In this document: piece by piece, positions 8,948 through 17,984 of the stretch
Layout of the letters: each line of letters begins with the position of its first letter
Numbering within the stretch: position 1 is the stretch's first letter
Origin: Pirellulaceae bacterium
GTDB taxonomy: Bacteria; Planctomycetota; Planctomycetia; Pirellulales; Pirellulaceae
DNA: 64,000 nt
NCBI GenBank assembly: GCA_023382975.1
Contig: JAHDXO010000015.1
Span: 62,001 to 126,000 of the forward strand
Reading direction: 5' to 3'
Program-made: the position numbers and the translations under genes
The notes under the pieces: model-generated
What the model saw: the letters and a program-made list of their open reading frames with translations, nothing else
Told to the model about the DNA's origin: nothing
Database searches by the model: none

Positions 8948-10513
8948 ATGAGCGCGGAACAGAAACAACAGGCGATGGAAGCTACTGCGGCCGAGGCCGA
9001 GTTGGAAGAGCACGACGAGGAACTGGAGGGCGAGGAGGAATACGCGGCTGGTGGCCACCGTTTCTTGCTTTTCACCGCCATGCCCGGTTGGTTGGTCAGC
9101 ATGGTCGTTCATGCGGTGGGTTTGCTGATCCTGGCGATTTTGACGATCCCGGATCAGGTCGACCGCGTCAAGAACATCATCACGGCGGCGCCGCCGATGG
9201 AAAACGTCGAGGAGATCGAGGAGTTTGAAGAGGAATTGCTGAAGCCGTTGGATGTCGACGTGAATACGGATTTCCTGGCCGAGGCTGTGCCGATGCAGAT
9301 GATTTCCAGCATGGTGCCCGAGGACGTGACTCAGGTCGCCATGTCCAACGACATCGATGCCGCGGCCATTGCGGTGGATCTGGTCGATTTTAGCGCGGAA
9401 ACCGCTCCGAAGAGCGACTTGTACAAGACCATCGGCAGCTTCAGTGGTTCGGGCCTCGAGGGGCGAGGCGCGGCGGCTCGCGGGCAGATGGTCGCGAAGT
9501 ACGGGGGCAATGAAGCGAGTGAGGCAGCCGTAGCGGCAGCCTTGAAGTGGATCGCTGCGGTGCAGGTCGATGACGGAGGTTGGAACTTCGACCATCGCAT
9601 GGGGTCTCCGAATCCGGCTCGCATGTCGGACCACCCGGGCAATTTGAACGAAGCTCGAAACGGGGCCACGGCCATGGCCTTGCTGCCTTTCTTGGGCGCC
9701 GGCCAGACGCATGTCGAGGGCACTTACCGCAACAACGTCAAGGGCGGCTTGGCATTCCTGATGAACAAGATGAAACGCGATGGCGGATTGAACGAGGGCG
9801 GTGGCAGCATGTACTCGCACGGCTTGGCGGCCATCTGCCTGAGCGAAGCCTTTGGGATGACCAAGGACCGCGCTCTGCAGGCGCCGGCCCAAGCTTCGTT
9901 GAATTTCATTGCGTACGCCCAGGATCCGATCGGCGGCGGTTGGCGGTATCAGCCTCGGCAGCCGGGCGACACGTCTGTTGTCGGTTGGATGTTGATGGCG
10001 ATGAAGAGCGGCCACATGGCCTATCTGCAGGTGAATCCCAACACGATTCGAGGCGCGATCAAGTTCCTGGATTCCGTCCAGATGAACAGCGGGGCGTACT
10101 ACGGCTACACGTCGCCTGCCCAACGGCCCTCGACTACGTCGATCGGATTGTTGTGCCGGATGTACTTGGGTTGGAACCAGGACAACCAGGCGCTGGCGGA
10201 CGGCGTCAAGTACTTGGCGGCGCAGGGGCCTTCGAAGACCGACATGTACTACAATTACTACGCCACTCAAGTGATGCGGCAGTACGAGGGCGAGCACTGG
10301 GACAACTGGAACAAGCAGATGCGCGATTTCCTGGTGAATTCTCAAGTCAAGGATGGACCGGCCAAGGGCAGTTGGTACTTCCCGGGAGGTCACGGCGCCG
10401 AACGCGGCGGCCGCTTGTACAACACCTCGCTGGCAACCATGATTCTGGAAGTCTACTACCGGCACCTGCCGATCTACCAGAAGCAGGCTACGACCGAGGA
10501 ATTCCCTCTGTAG
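8948..10513 (+). CDS. Membrane-anchored squalene-cyclase-like (alpha/alpha toroid) protein
   Basis: The protein has 521 residues. The first 35 are highly acidic, followed by one membrane helix (about 47-67) and an acidic, probably extracytoplasmic linker to about 170. From about 190 to the end it has the repeated helical pattern of prenyltransferase/squalene-oxidase repeats: WIAAVQVDDGGWNFD, GGLAFLMNKM, SLNFIAYAQDPIGGGWRYQ, DTSVVGWMLMAMKS and STTSIGLLCRMYLGW. The DxDD motif of true squalene-hopene cyclases is absent, so it is unlikely to be a cyclase. Such proteins are common in planctomycetes and are of unknown role. The CYTH gene begins 5 bp after the stop and the permease gene overlaps that one, suggesting a three-gene operon. 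Confidence 0.8.
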   Translation: MSAEQKQQAMEATAAEAELEEHDEELEGEEEYAAGGHRFLLFTAMPGWLVSMVVHAVGLLILAILTIPDQVDRVKNIITAAPPMENVEEIEEFEEELLKPLDVDVNTDFLAEAVPMQMISSMVPEDVTQVAMSNDIDAAAIAVDLVDFSAETAPKSDLYKTIGSFSGSGLEGRGAAARGQMVAKYGGNEASEAAVAAALKWIAAVQVDDGGWNFDHRMGSPNPARMSDHPGNLNEARNGATAMALLPFLGAGQTHVEGTYRNNVKGGLAFLMNKMKRDGGLNEGGGSMYSHGLAAICLSEAFGMTKDRALQAPAQASLNFIAYAQDPIGGGWRYQPRQPGDTSVVGWMLMAMKSGHMAYLQVNPNTIRGAIKFLDSVQMNSGAYYGYTSPAQRPSTTSIGLLCRMYLGWNQDNQALADGVKYLAAQGPSKTDMYYNYYATQVMRQYEGEHWDNWNKQMRDFLVNSQVKDGPAKGSWYFPGGHGAERGGRLYNTSLATMILEVYYRHLPIYQKQATTEEFPL

Positions 10514-10518
10514 TTGCC

Positions 10519-11112
10519 ATGACTTTCGAAGTCGAGCAGAAGTTTTCCGTCGCCGACATCGCTGTCCTCGAACAGCGTCTGGTGGAGTCCGGAATCAAAT
10601 GGGGGGAAATCCTGTCGCAGGCCGACAGGTACTTCGCGCATCCGTGCCGGGATTTTGCCGAAACGGACGAAGCGCTGCGCATCCGGCAGGTGGGCTCACA
10701 GAACTGCATCACGTTCAAGGGCCCCAAGATCGATGCGGCCACCAAGACGCGGCGCGAGATCGAGTTGCCGATTCAAGACGGTCAGGCCGCCGCGGATGAC
10801 TGGGAGCAATTGCTGATGGCGCTCGGATTCGCGCCCGTCGCCCGCGTCGACAAGAGCCGCCGGTGCGGCACGCTGGTGTGGCAGCAAGCCGAGGTTGAAA
10901 TCGCGCTGGACGACGTCACTGGAGTCGGGCAGTTCATCGAACTGGAATTGGTTGCCGACGAGCGGACCTTGGCGGCGGCCTGCCAACGCATTCTATCGCT
11001 CGCCACTCACCTGGGCTTGTCAGGCGCCGAACGCAGAAGCTACCTGGAAATGCTCTTGGAACGTCAATCACCATCCAACGAACCATCCCATCGGCAAGGA
11101 GGAACGGCATGA
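10519..11112 (+). CDS. CYTH domain protein (class IV adenylate cyclase / triphosphatase-like)
   Basis: The protein has 197 residues. It begins MTFEVEQKF, giving the ExExK signature (E4, E6, K8) of CYTH proteins, which bind triphosphates inside a beta tunnel with divalent metal. Further charged tunnel positions are visible in LRIRQVG, ITFKGPK, TRREIEL, VDKSRR, IALDDVTG and FIELEL. Family members hydrolyse triphosphates such as inorganic triphosphate or thiamine triphosphate, or cyclise ATP; the sequence does not decide between these. The start at 10519 is the only one compatible with the ExExK strand. Its stop overlaps the ATG of the permease gene (ATGA). Confidence 0.85.
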   Translation: MTFEVEQKFSVADIAVLEQRLVESGIKWGEILSQADRYFAHPCRDFAETDEALRIRQVGSQNCITFKGPKIDAATKTRREIELPIQDGQAAADDWEQLLMALGFAPVARVDKSRRCGTLVWQQAEVEIALDDVTGVGQFIELELVADERTLAAACQRILSLATHLGLSGAERRSYLEMLLERQSPSNEPSHRQGGTA

Positions 11113-12503
11113 ACATGCTGCACCTGATCTTGGCGGAAATCCATTTCCGTTTCATCAATTTCTTTCTCTGCCTGCTGGTAGTCGCCTTGTCCGCCGCCCT
11201 GTTCATCAGCGGCCCGACGTTGATCTCGGGGTACGCCGTGGATACGGGGCGGCACCTGGAGGCGTTGCGGTCCGAGGCCGAAAAACTCGAAGCCGAAGCA
11301 GAAAAGCTGCAGGCCGAAACTGCGGCGATGAAACAAGAAACCGAGTCGCTGCTGGCCGAGATGGACAAGGAGACGATCCGGATCATGCGCGACTTGGGCG
11401 TGAATCTGCGGATCGTCCACAAAGACACGAACATGGCGGATCTGTACACGAATTTCGTCGCCGTGGATTTTCCCGAGGAGTACGTTCACAAGCTGGCCGA
11501 GTCGGAGCAGATCGAAACGATCGTCCATGTGGTCGCAACGTTGCAGCACCGAGTGAAATGGAACAACCGCACCGTCCTGCTGGTGGGAACGCTGCCGTTG
11601 TTGACGCACTCGCAGAAAGACGAGGCCAAACCGCACATGATCAAGAATGTCGAAAAAGGCACCGTTCTGGTAGGTCACGAATTAGGGTTTGGGTTGAACG
11701 CCGGCGATTCGATCGAAATCGAGGGCGTCACCCTGAAGATCGCTCGGATCATGCCTGAGTACGGTGCTTTGCAGGATGTTCAGTTGGTCACACATCTGGA
11801 GGACGCCCAGCAGATCTTGGGCAAGCCCGGAATGATCAACCAGATTATGGCACTGAACTGCAAGTGCAAAGTCAATCGGATCTCTGTCATCCGCAAAGAA
11901 CTGGAAAGCGTATTGCCGGAAACCAAGGTGACCGAGCATTTGACCCAGGCGGAAGCGCGTGAAAAGCAGCGGGATTTGGTCGAGGCAACTCGCACGGCCG
12001 AATTGGCGCGAGTCGAGGCGAACTGGAAACGTGTCCAGGAAAATCGGGATCGCCAGTTGGCCAGCAACCAGCGTCAGGCGCACAACCGCCAACGCCAGAA
12101 AGAAACGCTGGCTCAACTGGTCGCAGTGACGACGCCTGTCGTGGTTTTGGTTTCGGCGCTGTTCGTCGCGTTGATGACTTGGCTGAACGTTCGGGAACGC
12201 CGCGCCGAAATCGGCGTGCTGCGCGCTCTAGGCAAAGGCGCTGGGAGTATCGCGTCCCTGTTTCTGGGCAAAGCGCTCTTGATGGGGCTCCTGGGCGGCG
12301 CCGCCGGGTGCGCCGCTGGCTACTTTCTGACTCCGGTCGTCGGCAGCCGCACGATGGAGATTACGGCTGACCTGTTCCAGGCTCAGGCTCTGCTGCTGGC
12401 CGCCACCCTGATCGGCGCACCGCTGGTGACCATGATGGCCAGCTACCTGCCGACCCTGTCCGCAGTCGCTCAGGATCCTGCGATCGTGCTGATGGACAAT
12501 TGA
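11109..12503 (+). CDS. FtsX-like ABC transporter permease
   Basis: The protein has 464 residues. It has one N-terminal membrane helix (about 14-37), then a large external domain starting with a long Glu/Ala/Lys coiled coil (about 50-90). A second coiled coil (about 285-340) precedes three C-terminal helices in the FtsX/MacB arrangement, including the cytoplasmic loop ERRAEIGVLRALG that normally contacts the ATPase. It ends with YLPTLSAVAQDPAIVLMDN. Proteins of this type use ATP hydrolysis to transmit conformational change across the membrane or to move lipoproteins and peptides. No ABC ATPase gene lies beside it, so the partner must be elsewhere. It overlaps the CYTH gene by 4 bp. Confidence 0.85.
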   Translation: MNMLHLILAEIHFRFINFFLCLLVVALSAALFISGPTLISGYAVDTGRHLEALRSEAEKLEAEAEKLQAETAAMKQETESLLAEMDKETIRIMRDLGVNLRIVHKDTNMADLYTNFVAVDFPEEYVHKLAESEQIETIVHVVATLQHRVKWNNRTVLLVGTLPLLTHSQKDEAKPHMIKNVEKGTVLVGHELGFGLNAGDSIEIEGVTLKIARIMPEYGALQDVQLVTHLEDAQQILGKPGMINQIMALNCKCKVNRISVIRKELESVLPETKVTEHLTQAEAREKQRDLVEATRTAELARVEANWKRVQENRDRQLASNQRQAHNRQRQKETLAQLVAVTTPVVVLVSALFVALMTWLNVRERRAEIGVLRALGKGAGSIASLFLGKALLMGLLGGAAGCAAGYFLTPVVGSRTMEITADLFQAQALLLAATLIGAPLVTMMASYLPTLSAVAQDPAIVLMDN

Positions 12504-12516
12504 TCGAGAGCCGAGA

Positions 12517-12918
12517 TCACTGCTTCGTGATTTCGATGTTGAACGTGTTCTTGCCGGCCTTGACGTCGAACGTCAACTCGGACTGAACGTTGTAGCGAGC
12601 GGGAATCTGGACGGGAGCGCCCTCGCCATCGGTCTCGGCTGCCGTCACACTCACGGTGTGAGAACCCAGCACTGCTCCATTGCCACCGCCGCCGTAGAAT
12701 AGCTGGTACGAACCGTCCGCTTTGGTGTACCCCAGCGAAGTGCCTCCGGCGTCGCCTACCGGATTGAAACGAACCTCAAGTCCCCCGACAGGCTGTCCAT
12801 CAACGGTCACGATGCCCGTCACCTCGCCCAGCGAGACGGAATCTCCGCCGCAACCAGCCAAAACCAACAACATCGAACCGACGAGGATGAACGACGCAAC
12901 CTTAGCGATGCGATTCAT
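12517..12918 (-). CDS. Small lipoprotein with carboxypeptidase-regulatory-like fold
   Basis: The protein has 133 residues. A type II signal peptide ends in LAGC with the lipidated Cys at 23. The rest fits the beta-sandwich (transthyretin-like) domain found in many planctomycete lipoproteins: VTGIVTVDGQPVGGLEVRFNP, a DGSYQL turn, GSHTVSVTAA and a terminal KAGKNTFNIEI strand. It is expected on the periplasmic face of a membrane. The role is unknown; such proteins are numerous in this phylum and often stand alone. It converges with the permease gene, 13 bp away. Confidence 0.8.
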   Translation of the reverse strand: MNRIAKVASFILVGSMLLVLAGCGGDSVSLGEVTGIVTVDGQPVGGLEVRFNPVGDAGGTSLGYTKADGSYQLFYGGGGNGAVLGSHTVSVTAAETDGEGAPVQIPARYNVQSELTFDVKAGKNTFNIEITKQ

Positions 12919-13168
12919 GAATTACTCCTTCCAAAAATGGTAGTTCGTGACGGTCTTACCTCTCCTCACTCATGCCCCGTGTTATGGGAGGAGCGATTGG
13001 TCCCGTCATCATGGGCCGATTTTTTCCACTAGCAAATCCCGCGGCGGGTCCCGACGTCAATCGGCATCCGGATTTCCGCACAGTCAACGGTGCTAGTATG
13101 CCCGATGCAACGCAGTTTGACAATCGCCGCGCGCACAACTTGGAAATCGTTCGGACCGCCCCTGCTGA

Positions 13169-13570
13169 TCATGCGGCGGCGTTGTTGAAGACTCGGGCCA
13201 GAGTGCGGCGCAGCGAGCGCGCCCTAAGCGGCTTGGACAAATGGGCATCCATTCCAGCCTGGATGCATTCCGTCGCGTTGTCGTTCGTCGTCACGGCGAC
13301 GATCGGCACTCGGGCTCCCTGCCCTTGCTCCGCTGCGCGAATGCGACGAGTGGCGGCTAGACCATCGAGCCCAGGCATATCGATATCCATCAGAATGGCG
13401 TCGAAACGCCGACCTTCCAGCGCGTAGAGTGCCTCCTGCCCGTTGCTGACGACCGTCACCGAATAGCCGTGACGTTCGAGCAGACCCATCGCCAGCCGCT
13501 GGTTGATCGGGCTGTCCTCGGCAACCAGAATATGACGTCGGTTCTCGGATCGTTCCATCGCTTCGGCCAT
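13169..13570 (-). CDS. Stand-alone response regulator receiver domain
   Basis: The protein has 133 residues and consists of one CheY-like receiver domain. It has the acidic pair E18-D19, the phosphoacceptor D62 in LMDIDMPG, the switch residue T94 or T95 in AVTT and K113 in LSKP. No output domain follows. The wording of the sequence (VAEDSPINQRLAMGLLERHG) is typical of receivers at the C-terminus of hybrid histidine kinases, so it may be a detached piece of one. No kinase gene is adjacent. ATG codons at 13570 and 13558 are both possible starts. Confidence 0.8.
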   Translation of the reverse strand: MAEAMERSENRRHILVAEDSPINQRLAMGLLERHGYSVTVVSNGQEALYALEGRRFDAILMDIDMPGLDGLAATRRIRAAEQGQGARVPIVAVTTNDNATECIQAGMDAHLSKPLRARSLRRTLARVFNNAAA

Positions 13571-13946
13571 CAATAAGCCCGTCGTTTCGGGGTGAGGTGT
13601 TCGGCAGGTAATGGGGAGGGATCTATTGGAGGGTGCTCACGGGCTCGGAGTGTATCGCCCGTGTACTGTACTTGGAAGATCAGTTTCTTGAAGGTCTGGT
13701 TCGCGAATTCCTCGTGAAGAATGGCGTACGGGCTGTCAACGCTGGCGACCGAGAACGAAGTACAGGAGCTTGCCTTCAAGTCTTCAAGTCGTTTGTGGCC
13801 CGTTGTTTATGGCCGTTGCTGGGATTCGAGTCTTGTCACAGCCAGGCTGTGCCTTGCCACGATCCATCGGGTTAACGATAATTGCCGATGGAGCCGATTT
13901 GTCTTTTCGACGGAACTTCCACCAAGCCACGGGAGACTCACGACCG
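13571..13946. other. 376-bp intergenic region with a possible decayed ORF
   Basis: A minus-strand frame (about 13570-13779) reads SVASVDSPYAILHEEFANQTF and onward in a protein-like way, but it has only a TTG start and no family I recognise. It may be a gene remnant. The rest should hold the divergent promoters of the receiver and FHA genes, which I cannot place. Confidence 0.3.
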
Positions 13947-14783
13947 ATGAGCGGCCAAAGAGTCGAACTCGAAGTTGTCGTCCGTCCCTCCGATCAGGAG
14001 GTCGGTTCGAAGGAGACGCGCGGCCGATTCTGGCTGTCGGCGGGCAAGGCGGTCGTAATCGGTCGCTCGTTGCAGGACGCAGATCTGCCAATTAACGACG
14101 ACCCAAGTTTATCCAAACGCCACTTCTCGGTTGCCTTTGACGGTCAGCGTTGCCGTCTGGTGGACTTGGCCAGCAAGAACGGCACGATCGTCAACGGGAA
14201 CCGAGTCGGATCGGTCGATCTGCACCATGGCGACGTGGTGTGCGCAGGTCAGACCGTCTTTCGGGTCAACGTGGTCAAGGACGCGATCGAACCGACCGAC
14301 GAAAAGAAGGAAGAGACCACGATTTTGAGTGCCGAGCGTTGTGAACCTTCGCCCGCCTCGCCGGTCGAATCGCAGTCGGCCGAAGTTCCCCCTGCATCAG
14401 CCGAGGTTCCCCCTGTACCGGCCGAGTCGCTCGAAGACGACGGGCCGTATCTGTTTCTGACATTGACGGTGATCGAAACCCCGTCCGTTTCTTCCGACGA
14501 TCTTCGGGCGAGTCGCATGATGGCCTGGATTCGCGCCGGCCAGACTGTGATCGTCGGGCGCGCACCGTGGGAATCAGACTGGACGTTCCGCGGAGATGAC
14601 CGGATGTCCGGCAAACATTTTTCCGTAACGTGCGACGGTCGCAAGTGTTACGTCAGCGACCTGGACAGTGCCAACGGAACGTTGCTGAACCGTGTCGCCA
14701 TTACGCACGCCGAACTGTGCGAGGGGGATCGCATCCTGGCGGGCCAGACGGAATTTGCCGCGCAGATCATGGGTCGCGAGTAG
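13947..14783 (+). CDS. Protein with two FHA domains
   Basis: The protein has 278 residues. FHA domain 1 (about 5-110) shows VIGRS, LSKRHFSV and LASKNGTIVNGNRV. FHA domain 2 (about 165-275) shows VIVGR, MSGKHFSV and DSANGTLLNRV. The GR, SxxH and NG positions that bind phosphothreonine peptides are therefore present in both. A Pro/Glu-rich linker contains a short repeat (SAEVPPA, then SAEVPPVPAES). It has no signal peptide or membrane helix and is presumably a cytoplasmic adaptor downstream of Ser/Thr kinases, which planctomycetes have in number. The frame extends upstream, but the ATG at 13947 directly precedes the first beta strand. Confidence 0.85.
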   Translation: MSGQRVELEVVVRPSDQEVGSKETRGRFWLSAGKAVVIGRSLQDADLPINDDPSLSKRHFSVAFDGQRCRLVDLASKNGTIVNGNRVGSVDLHHGDVVCAGQTVFRVNVVKDAIEPTDEKKEETTILSAERCEPSPASPVESQSAEVPPASAEVPPVPAESLEDDGPYLFLTLTVIETPSVSSDDLRASRMMAWIRAGQTVIVGRAPWESDWTFRGDDRMSGKHFSVTCDGRKCYVSDLDSANGTLLNRVAITHAELCEGDRILAGQTEFAAQIMGRE

Positions 14784-14923
14784 CACGCCCGACTGCGTGC
14801 TATATTTGGCAATGCCCGGAAGGACGATCGGCCAAGATCTTCGCAACCCTGCCGAAGGCGGACGATCCTCGCAACCTGCAGAATCCACCGCGCCGGAACA
14901 AAACGTCGCGCCGAAGCAAGCCC

Positions 14924-16603
14924 ATGACGACGATCGACGAAACTCAGTCCGCCGAGTCCGACGGCGCGATCCCCCCTCCACCGGCCCCGGTCCGATGGTG
15001 GTATCTATCGCTGCTCCAGGCGGTGCTCGTGACGGCATGGAGCGTTTTTTTCTACTGGCTGAACCGGCTGCCCTTGCAAGCAACGGACTTCTGGGGTCAC
15101 GTTGCGTACGGACGCTGGATTCACGCCCAGCGGGTGCTGCCCGACGCCGATCCGTTCGCGCCGTTGCTGGCTGCGAATCCGCTGTTGGACGGAGCGTGGT
15201 TGAGTCAGGTAGTCTTCGCCCAGGCGGCAGCCCGGGGGGGTGATGAGGCGCTGTCGCTGTTGTTCGCCACCGTGGTTCTGGCCAGTTGCTTGATCCTGGC
15301 GAGGGTCTTCTACTTGTCAAGCCGAAGTCTGTTCGTTGCGCATCTGGGCGTGGCGGTGGTATGCCTGCTGGGATGGGATCGCATCGCGACGGCGCGTCCC
15401 GAACTGTTCGGGATGCTCTGCTTTTCGGTACTGCTTTGGCTGCTGACAGGTGACCGCGACGAAGGCCAAGCACAAACACCGGGCGACGCGGCGACGCCGC
15501 GGATCCGCTGGGAACAGTGGGTCGGCATTCCGGTCCTGATGATGCTGTGGGCCAATCTGCACGAATCGTTTGTCTGCGGGCTCTTTATTTTGGCGTGCTG
15601 GTTCGGAGGTCGTCTGATCGACGTGGCCTGTCGCGGATGCAGCTTGCGGGCGATCCTTTTCGATCGGATGCTGCGTCGCCGATTGTGGCTCCTCGAACTC
15701 GGGCTGGTTGCGACCTGCCTGAATCCCTACGGCGTTCGACTCTTGCTGTACGTGTTCTGGTTTGCCGATCCGGCGCAGCGGCAGCAGTTGATCGATTGGG
15801 AGCCCATCGAACTATGGGGGGCCGGCGGTCGGGAACTGCTGATCTCGTTGTTGGTCGCCCTGTTCGTGTTTCGGCGCAGTCGCCGGAGAATTCCCGCCGC
15901 GGACGGCTTGCTGCTGGTTGTTTTCAGCTTCGCGCTCTCGGGCGGCCTGCGCATGGCGTGGTGGTACGCCGCTGTCTTTGCCGTCGTCGTGACTCCCCAT
16001 GTGGCTGACCTCTGGCAGCAGTGGAGTGCCAAACTGACTGGCTGGATGCAAACCCGATCCGTACCTGTCCCGTCCTTTCCGGGCCTTTCCCGCCTTGGCC
16101 TTCCGGCCGGGCGCACATGGAGCTATTCCGCGGTCGCCCTGCTGCTGGTATGGATTCTGTTCGCCGTTTCGCCTGCCGGATCAACGTTTGTCAACGGCAG
16201 CCCGCGTCCGCCCGAGCAGCTTTACGGTGCGACAACACCCTGGCGACTGACGCAGTACCTGAACGACGATCCACCGCAGGGCCCGGTCTTCAATCCGGAC
16301 GAATGGGGCGACTGGTTGACGTGGAAGGGGCCGCCGGGGATGTGGGTTTTCATGACTGCGAACATGCACTTGGCTTCGTCGGACGTCTGGATCGATTACC
16401 GGATTGTCCGCGAGAACCGCACGGGCTGGAGCAACGTTCTGGACCGGTACGGCGTCCGCACGATGGTGGTCGACAATCGCCGGCAGCGGACGATGCGCGG
16501 CTATCTGGCGGAATCTCCCGATTGGAAGATCGTCTACGAGGATGAAGCCGGAACGGTGTTTCGTCGAATGGAGCGCCGGCCCGGACGGAGGAACGGCGGA
16601 TGA
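14924..16603 (+). CDS. Multi-pass membrane protein, possibly GT-C-type glycosyltransferase-like
   Basis: The protein has 559 residues with about ten membrane helices, followed by a soluble C-terminal region of about 110 residues. After the first helix comes DFWGHVAYGRWI and then PDADPFAPL. That arrangement, an acidic residue and His/Arg in the first external loop, is reminiscent of GT-C lipid-linked sugar transferases, but no specific family signature is present and the call is inference. The start at 14924 is chosen because it precedes a Pro-rich cytoplasmic leader and the first helix. The stop overlaps the start of the next gene (ATGA), so the two products probably work together. Confidence 0.7.
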   Translation: MTTIDETQSAESDGAIPPPPAPVRWWYLSLLQAVLVTAWSVFFYWLNRLPLQATDFWGHVAYGRWIHAQRVLPDADPFAPLLAANPLLDGAWLSQVVFAQAAARGGDEALSLLFATVVLASCLILARVFYLSSRSLFVAHLGVAVVCLLGWDRIATARPELFGMLCFSVLLWLLTGDRDEGQAQTPGDAATPRIRWEQWVGIPVLMMLWANLHESFVCGLFILACWFGGRLIDVACRGCSLRAILFDRMLRRRLWLLELGLVATCLNPYGVRLLLYVFWFADPAQRQQLIDWEPIELWGAGGRELLISLLVALFVFRRSRRRIPAADGLLLVVFSFALSGGLRMAWWYAAVFAVVVTPHVADLWQQWSAKLTGWMQTRSVPVPSFPGLSRLGLPAGRTWSYSAVALLLVWILFAVSPAGSTFVNGSPRPPEQLYGATTPWRLTQYLNDDPPQGPVFNPDEWGDWLTWKGPPGMWVFMTANMHLASSDVWIDYRIVRENRTGWSNVLDRYGVRTMVVDNRRQRTMRGYLAESPDWKIVYEDEAGTVFRRMERRPGRRNGG

Positions 16604-17793
16604 GCACGGAACGAACGTTGCGAGGCGACCGCGGCCGGCTGTTCTTTGGGATTGCCCAGCCGCTGGTCTTGGCTGGGTTGGTCTGGATGGCTGCGACCGC
16701 CGCAAGCGATTTTGGGCGTCCGTGGCAAATGCCTCCGCTGCGCGAAGAGCCGCTCTCGGTGCGGCCGCTGTACGACTTCGACGACGTCATTTCCGACGAA
16801 CAACTGCGGCGATTCCTGTTGCGGTTGCGACCTCGCCTGGAAGGCAATCGGACCCTGTTGCCGAACGTGGATCATGCCTTGCGATTGTGGGGGGCGGACG
16901 CGGAGTTTGGCGACCCGCAATTCGCCTCGTCCGAGCAACTGCGCGGCTTGCTGACCGACCATCGCCGGTTTGCCGCATTGTACGGCGCCCAGCAACCTCC
17001 GCTACTGATCCACGAAGGCGACGGCATCCGGTTTCGGCTTCAAGAGGGCTTGGCGACCTGCTCGCACCCGGATCACACGTCGGCGTGTCTGGCCGAAGTG
17101 GGCACCGGACTGTCGTTTCCGATCGTCGGGCCCGAATCCACCACGACGTTCCGCGCCGCGGTGGAACAGGCGATGCGGGATCTGCGGCTGAAACAGGTCG
17201 AGTACGAATGGTCGGTCAAGATGTGCGCCATGTTCCTGCCGCCGACCCGTCAGTGGCAGACCAGCGATGGCCAACAGATGTCGTTCGATCGTCTGGCCGA
17301 CCGCATGATGTGGGAATTGCTGCCGCGCGGAGTCTGCTGGGCGAACCATCGGCTGTACGGCTTGGCGGCCCTGTTGCAGATCGACCAGCAGGTTCCGATC
17401 CTGTCGCCGGTGACTCGCCAGCGGGTGTACCTGTTCCTGCTGGACGCGACGGATCGTCTGGTGCTCTCGCAGCACGCCGACGGCTTCTGGAACGACCACT
17501 GGTCGTTTGCCAAGCCGGAGACGGCCGAGCCGACCGAACGCGACGGCGATCAACTGGGGGACCGGATCTTAGTGACGGGACACACGTTGGAATGGTGGGC
17601 GATCGCTCCGGAGGAACTTCATCCCCCGCGCCGCGTGATCGTCTCGGCGGCCCAGTGGCTGGTCCGGACCGTGGACGCCATGTCCGACGACCAGGTGCAA
17701 CAAAGCTACGCCTTTCTCTCCCACGCCGGCCGAGCCTTGGCCGAATGGCGCAGCCGCGCCCCCTACGACGTGATCCGGGAAGGCGGGCTGTAG
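16600..17793 (+). CDS. Conserved hypothetical protein with N-terminal membrane anchor
   Basis: The protein has 397 residues. One hydrophobic segment (about 14-35, FFGIAQPLVLAGLVWMAATA) acts as signal or anchor; the rest is soluble. It contains a CSHPDH motif and a region with Trp and His (HADGFWNDHWSF, then GHTLEWWAIAP). That region is rather like the helical barrel of glycoside-handling or lanthionine-cyclase-like proteins, but I do not recognise the family. It is translationally coupled to the preceding membrane protein. The function may be in cell-envelope polymer synthesis; this is inference from context only. Confidence 0.7.
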   Translation: MSTERTLRGDRGRLFFGIAQPLVLAGLVWMAATAASDFGRPWQMPPLREEPLSVRPLYDFDDVISDEQLRRFLLRLRPRLEGNRTLLPNVDHALRLWGADAEFGDPQFASSEQLRGLLTDHRRFAALYGAQQPPLLIHEGDGIRFRLQEGLATCSHPDHTSACLAEVGTGLSFPIVGPESTTTFRAAVEQAMRDLRLKQVEYEWSVKMCAMFLPPTRQWQTSDGQQMSFDRLADRMMWELLPRGVCWANHRLYGLAALLQIDQQVPILSPVTRQRVYLFLLDATDRLVLSQHADGFWNDHWSFAKPETAEPTERDGDQLGDRILVTGHTLEWWAIAPEELHPPRRVIVSAAQWLVRTVDAMSDDQVQQSYAFLSHAGRALAEWRSRAPYDVIREGGL

Positions 17794-17984
17794 CCGGATT
17801 TGCGCGAGTTCGAAATTCTCTTCGTCCACTCAGCGCGGTCTACGAAAGCGGCGAAACGCGATGGTTACCGATTGGTTGACCGAATCAAAGCTCGTAGAAT
17901 GAACGCCCGTGGCGGAGCGTCACGGACACACTGGCGATGCGCCGTGCATTGCGATTCATCCGGGCAAATTGCGAGGAGTCGGTC

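Noticed and set aside
8885..10465. A 526-codon minus-strand frame over the toroid protein.
   Set aside because: The plus-strand product has clear repeats and a membrane helix; the antisense translation looks random.
13570..13779. A 69-codon minus-strand frame reading in a protein-like way.
   Set aside because: TTG start only, no ribosome binding site and no known family; noted as a possible remnant inside the intergenic entry.
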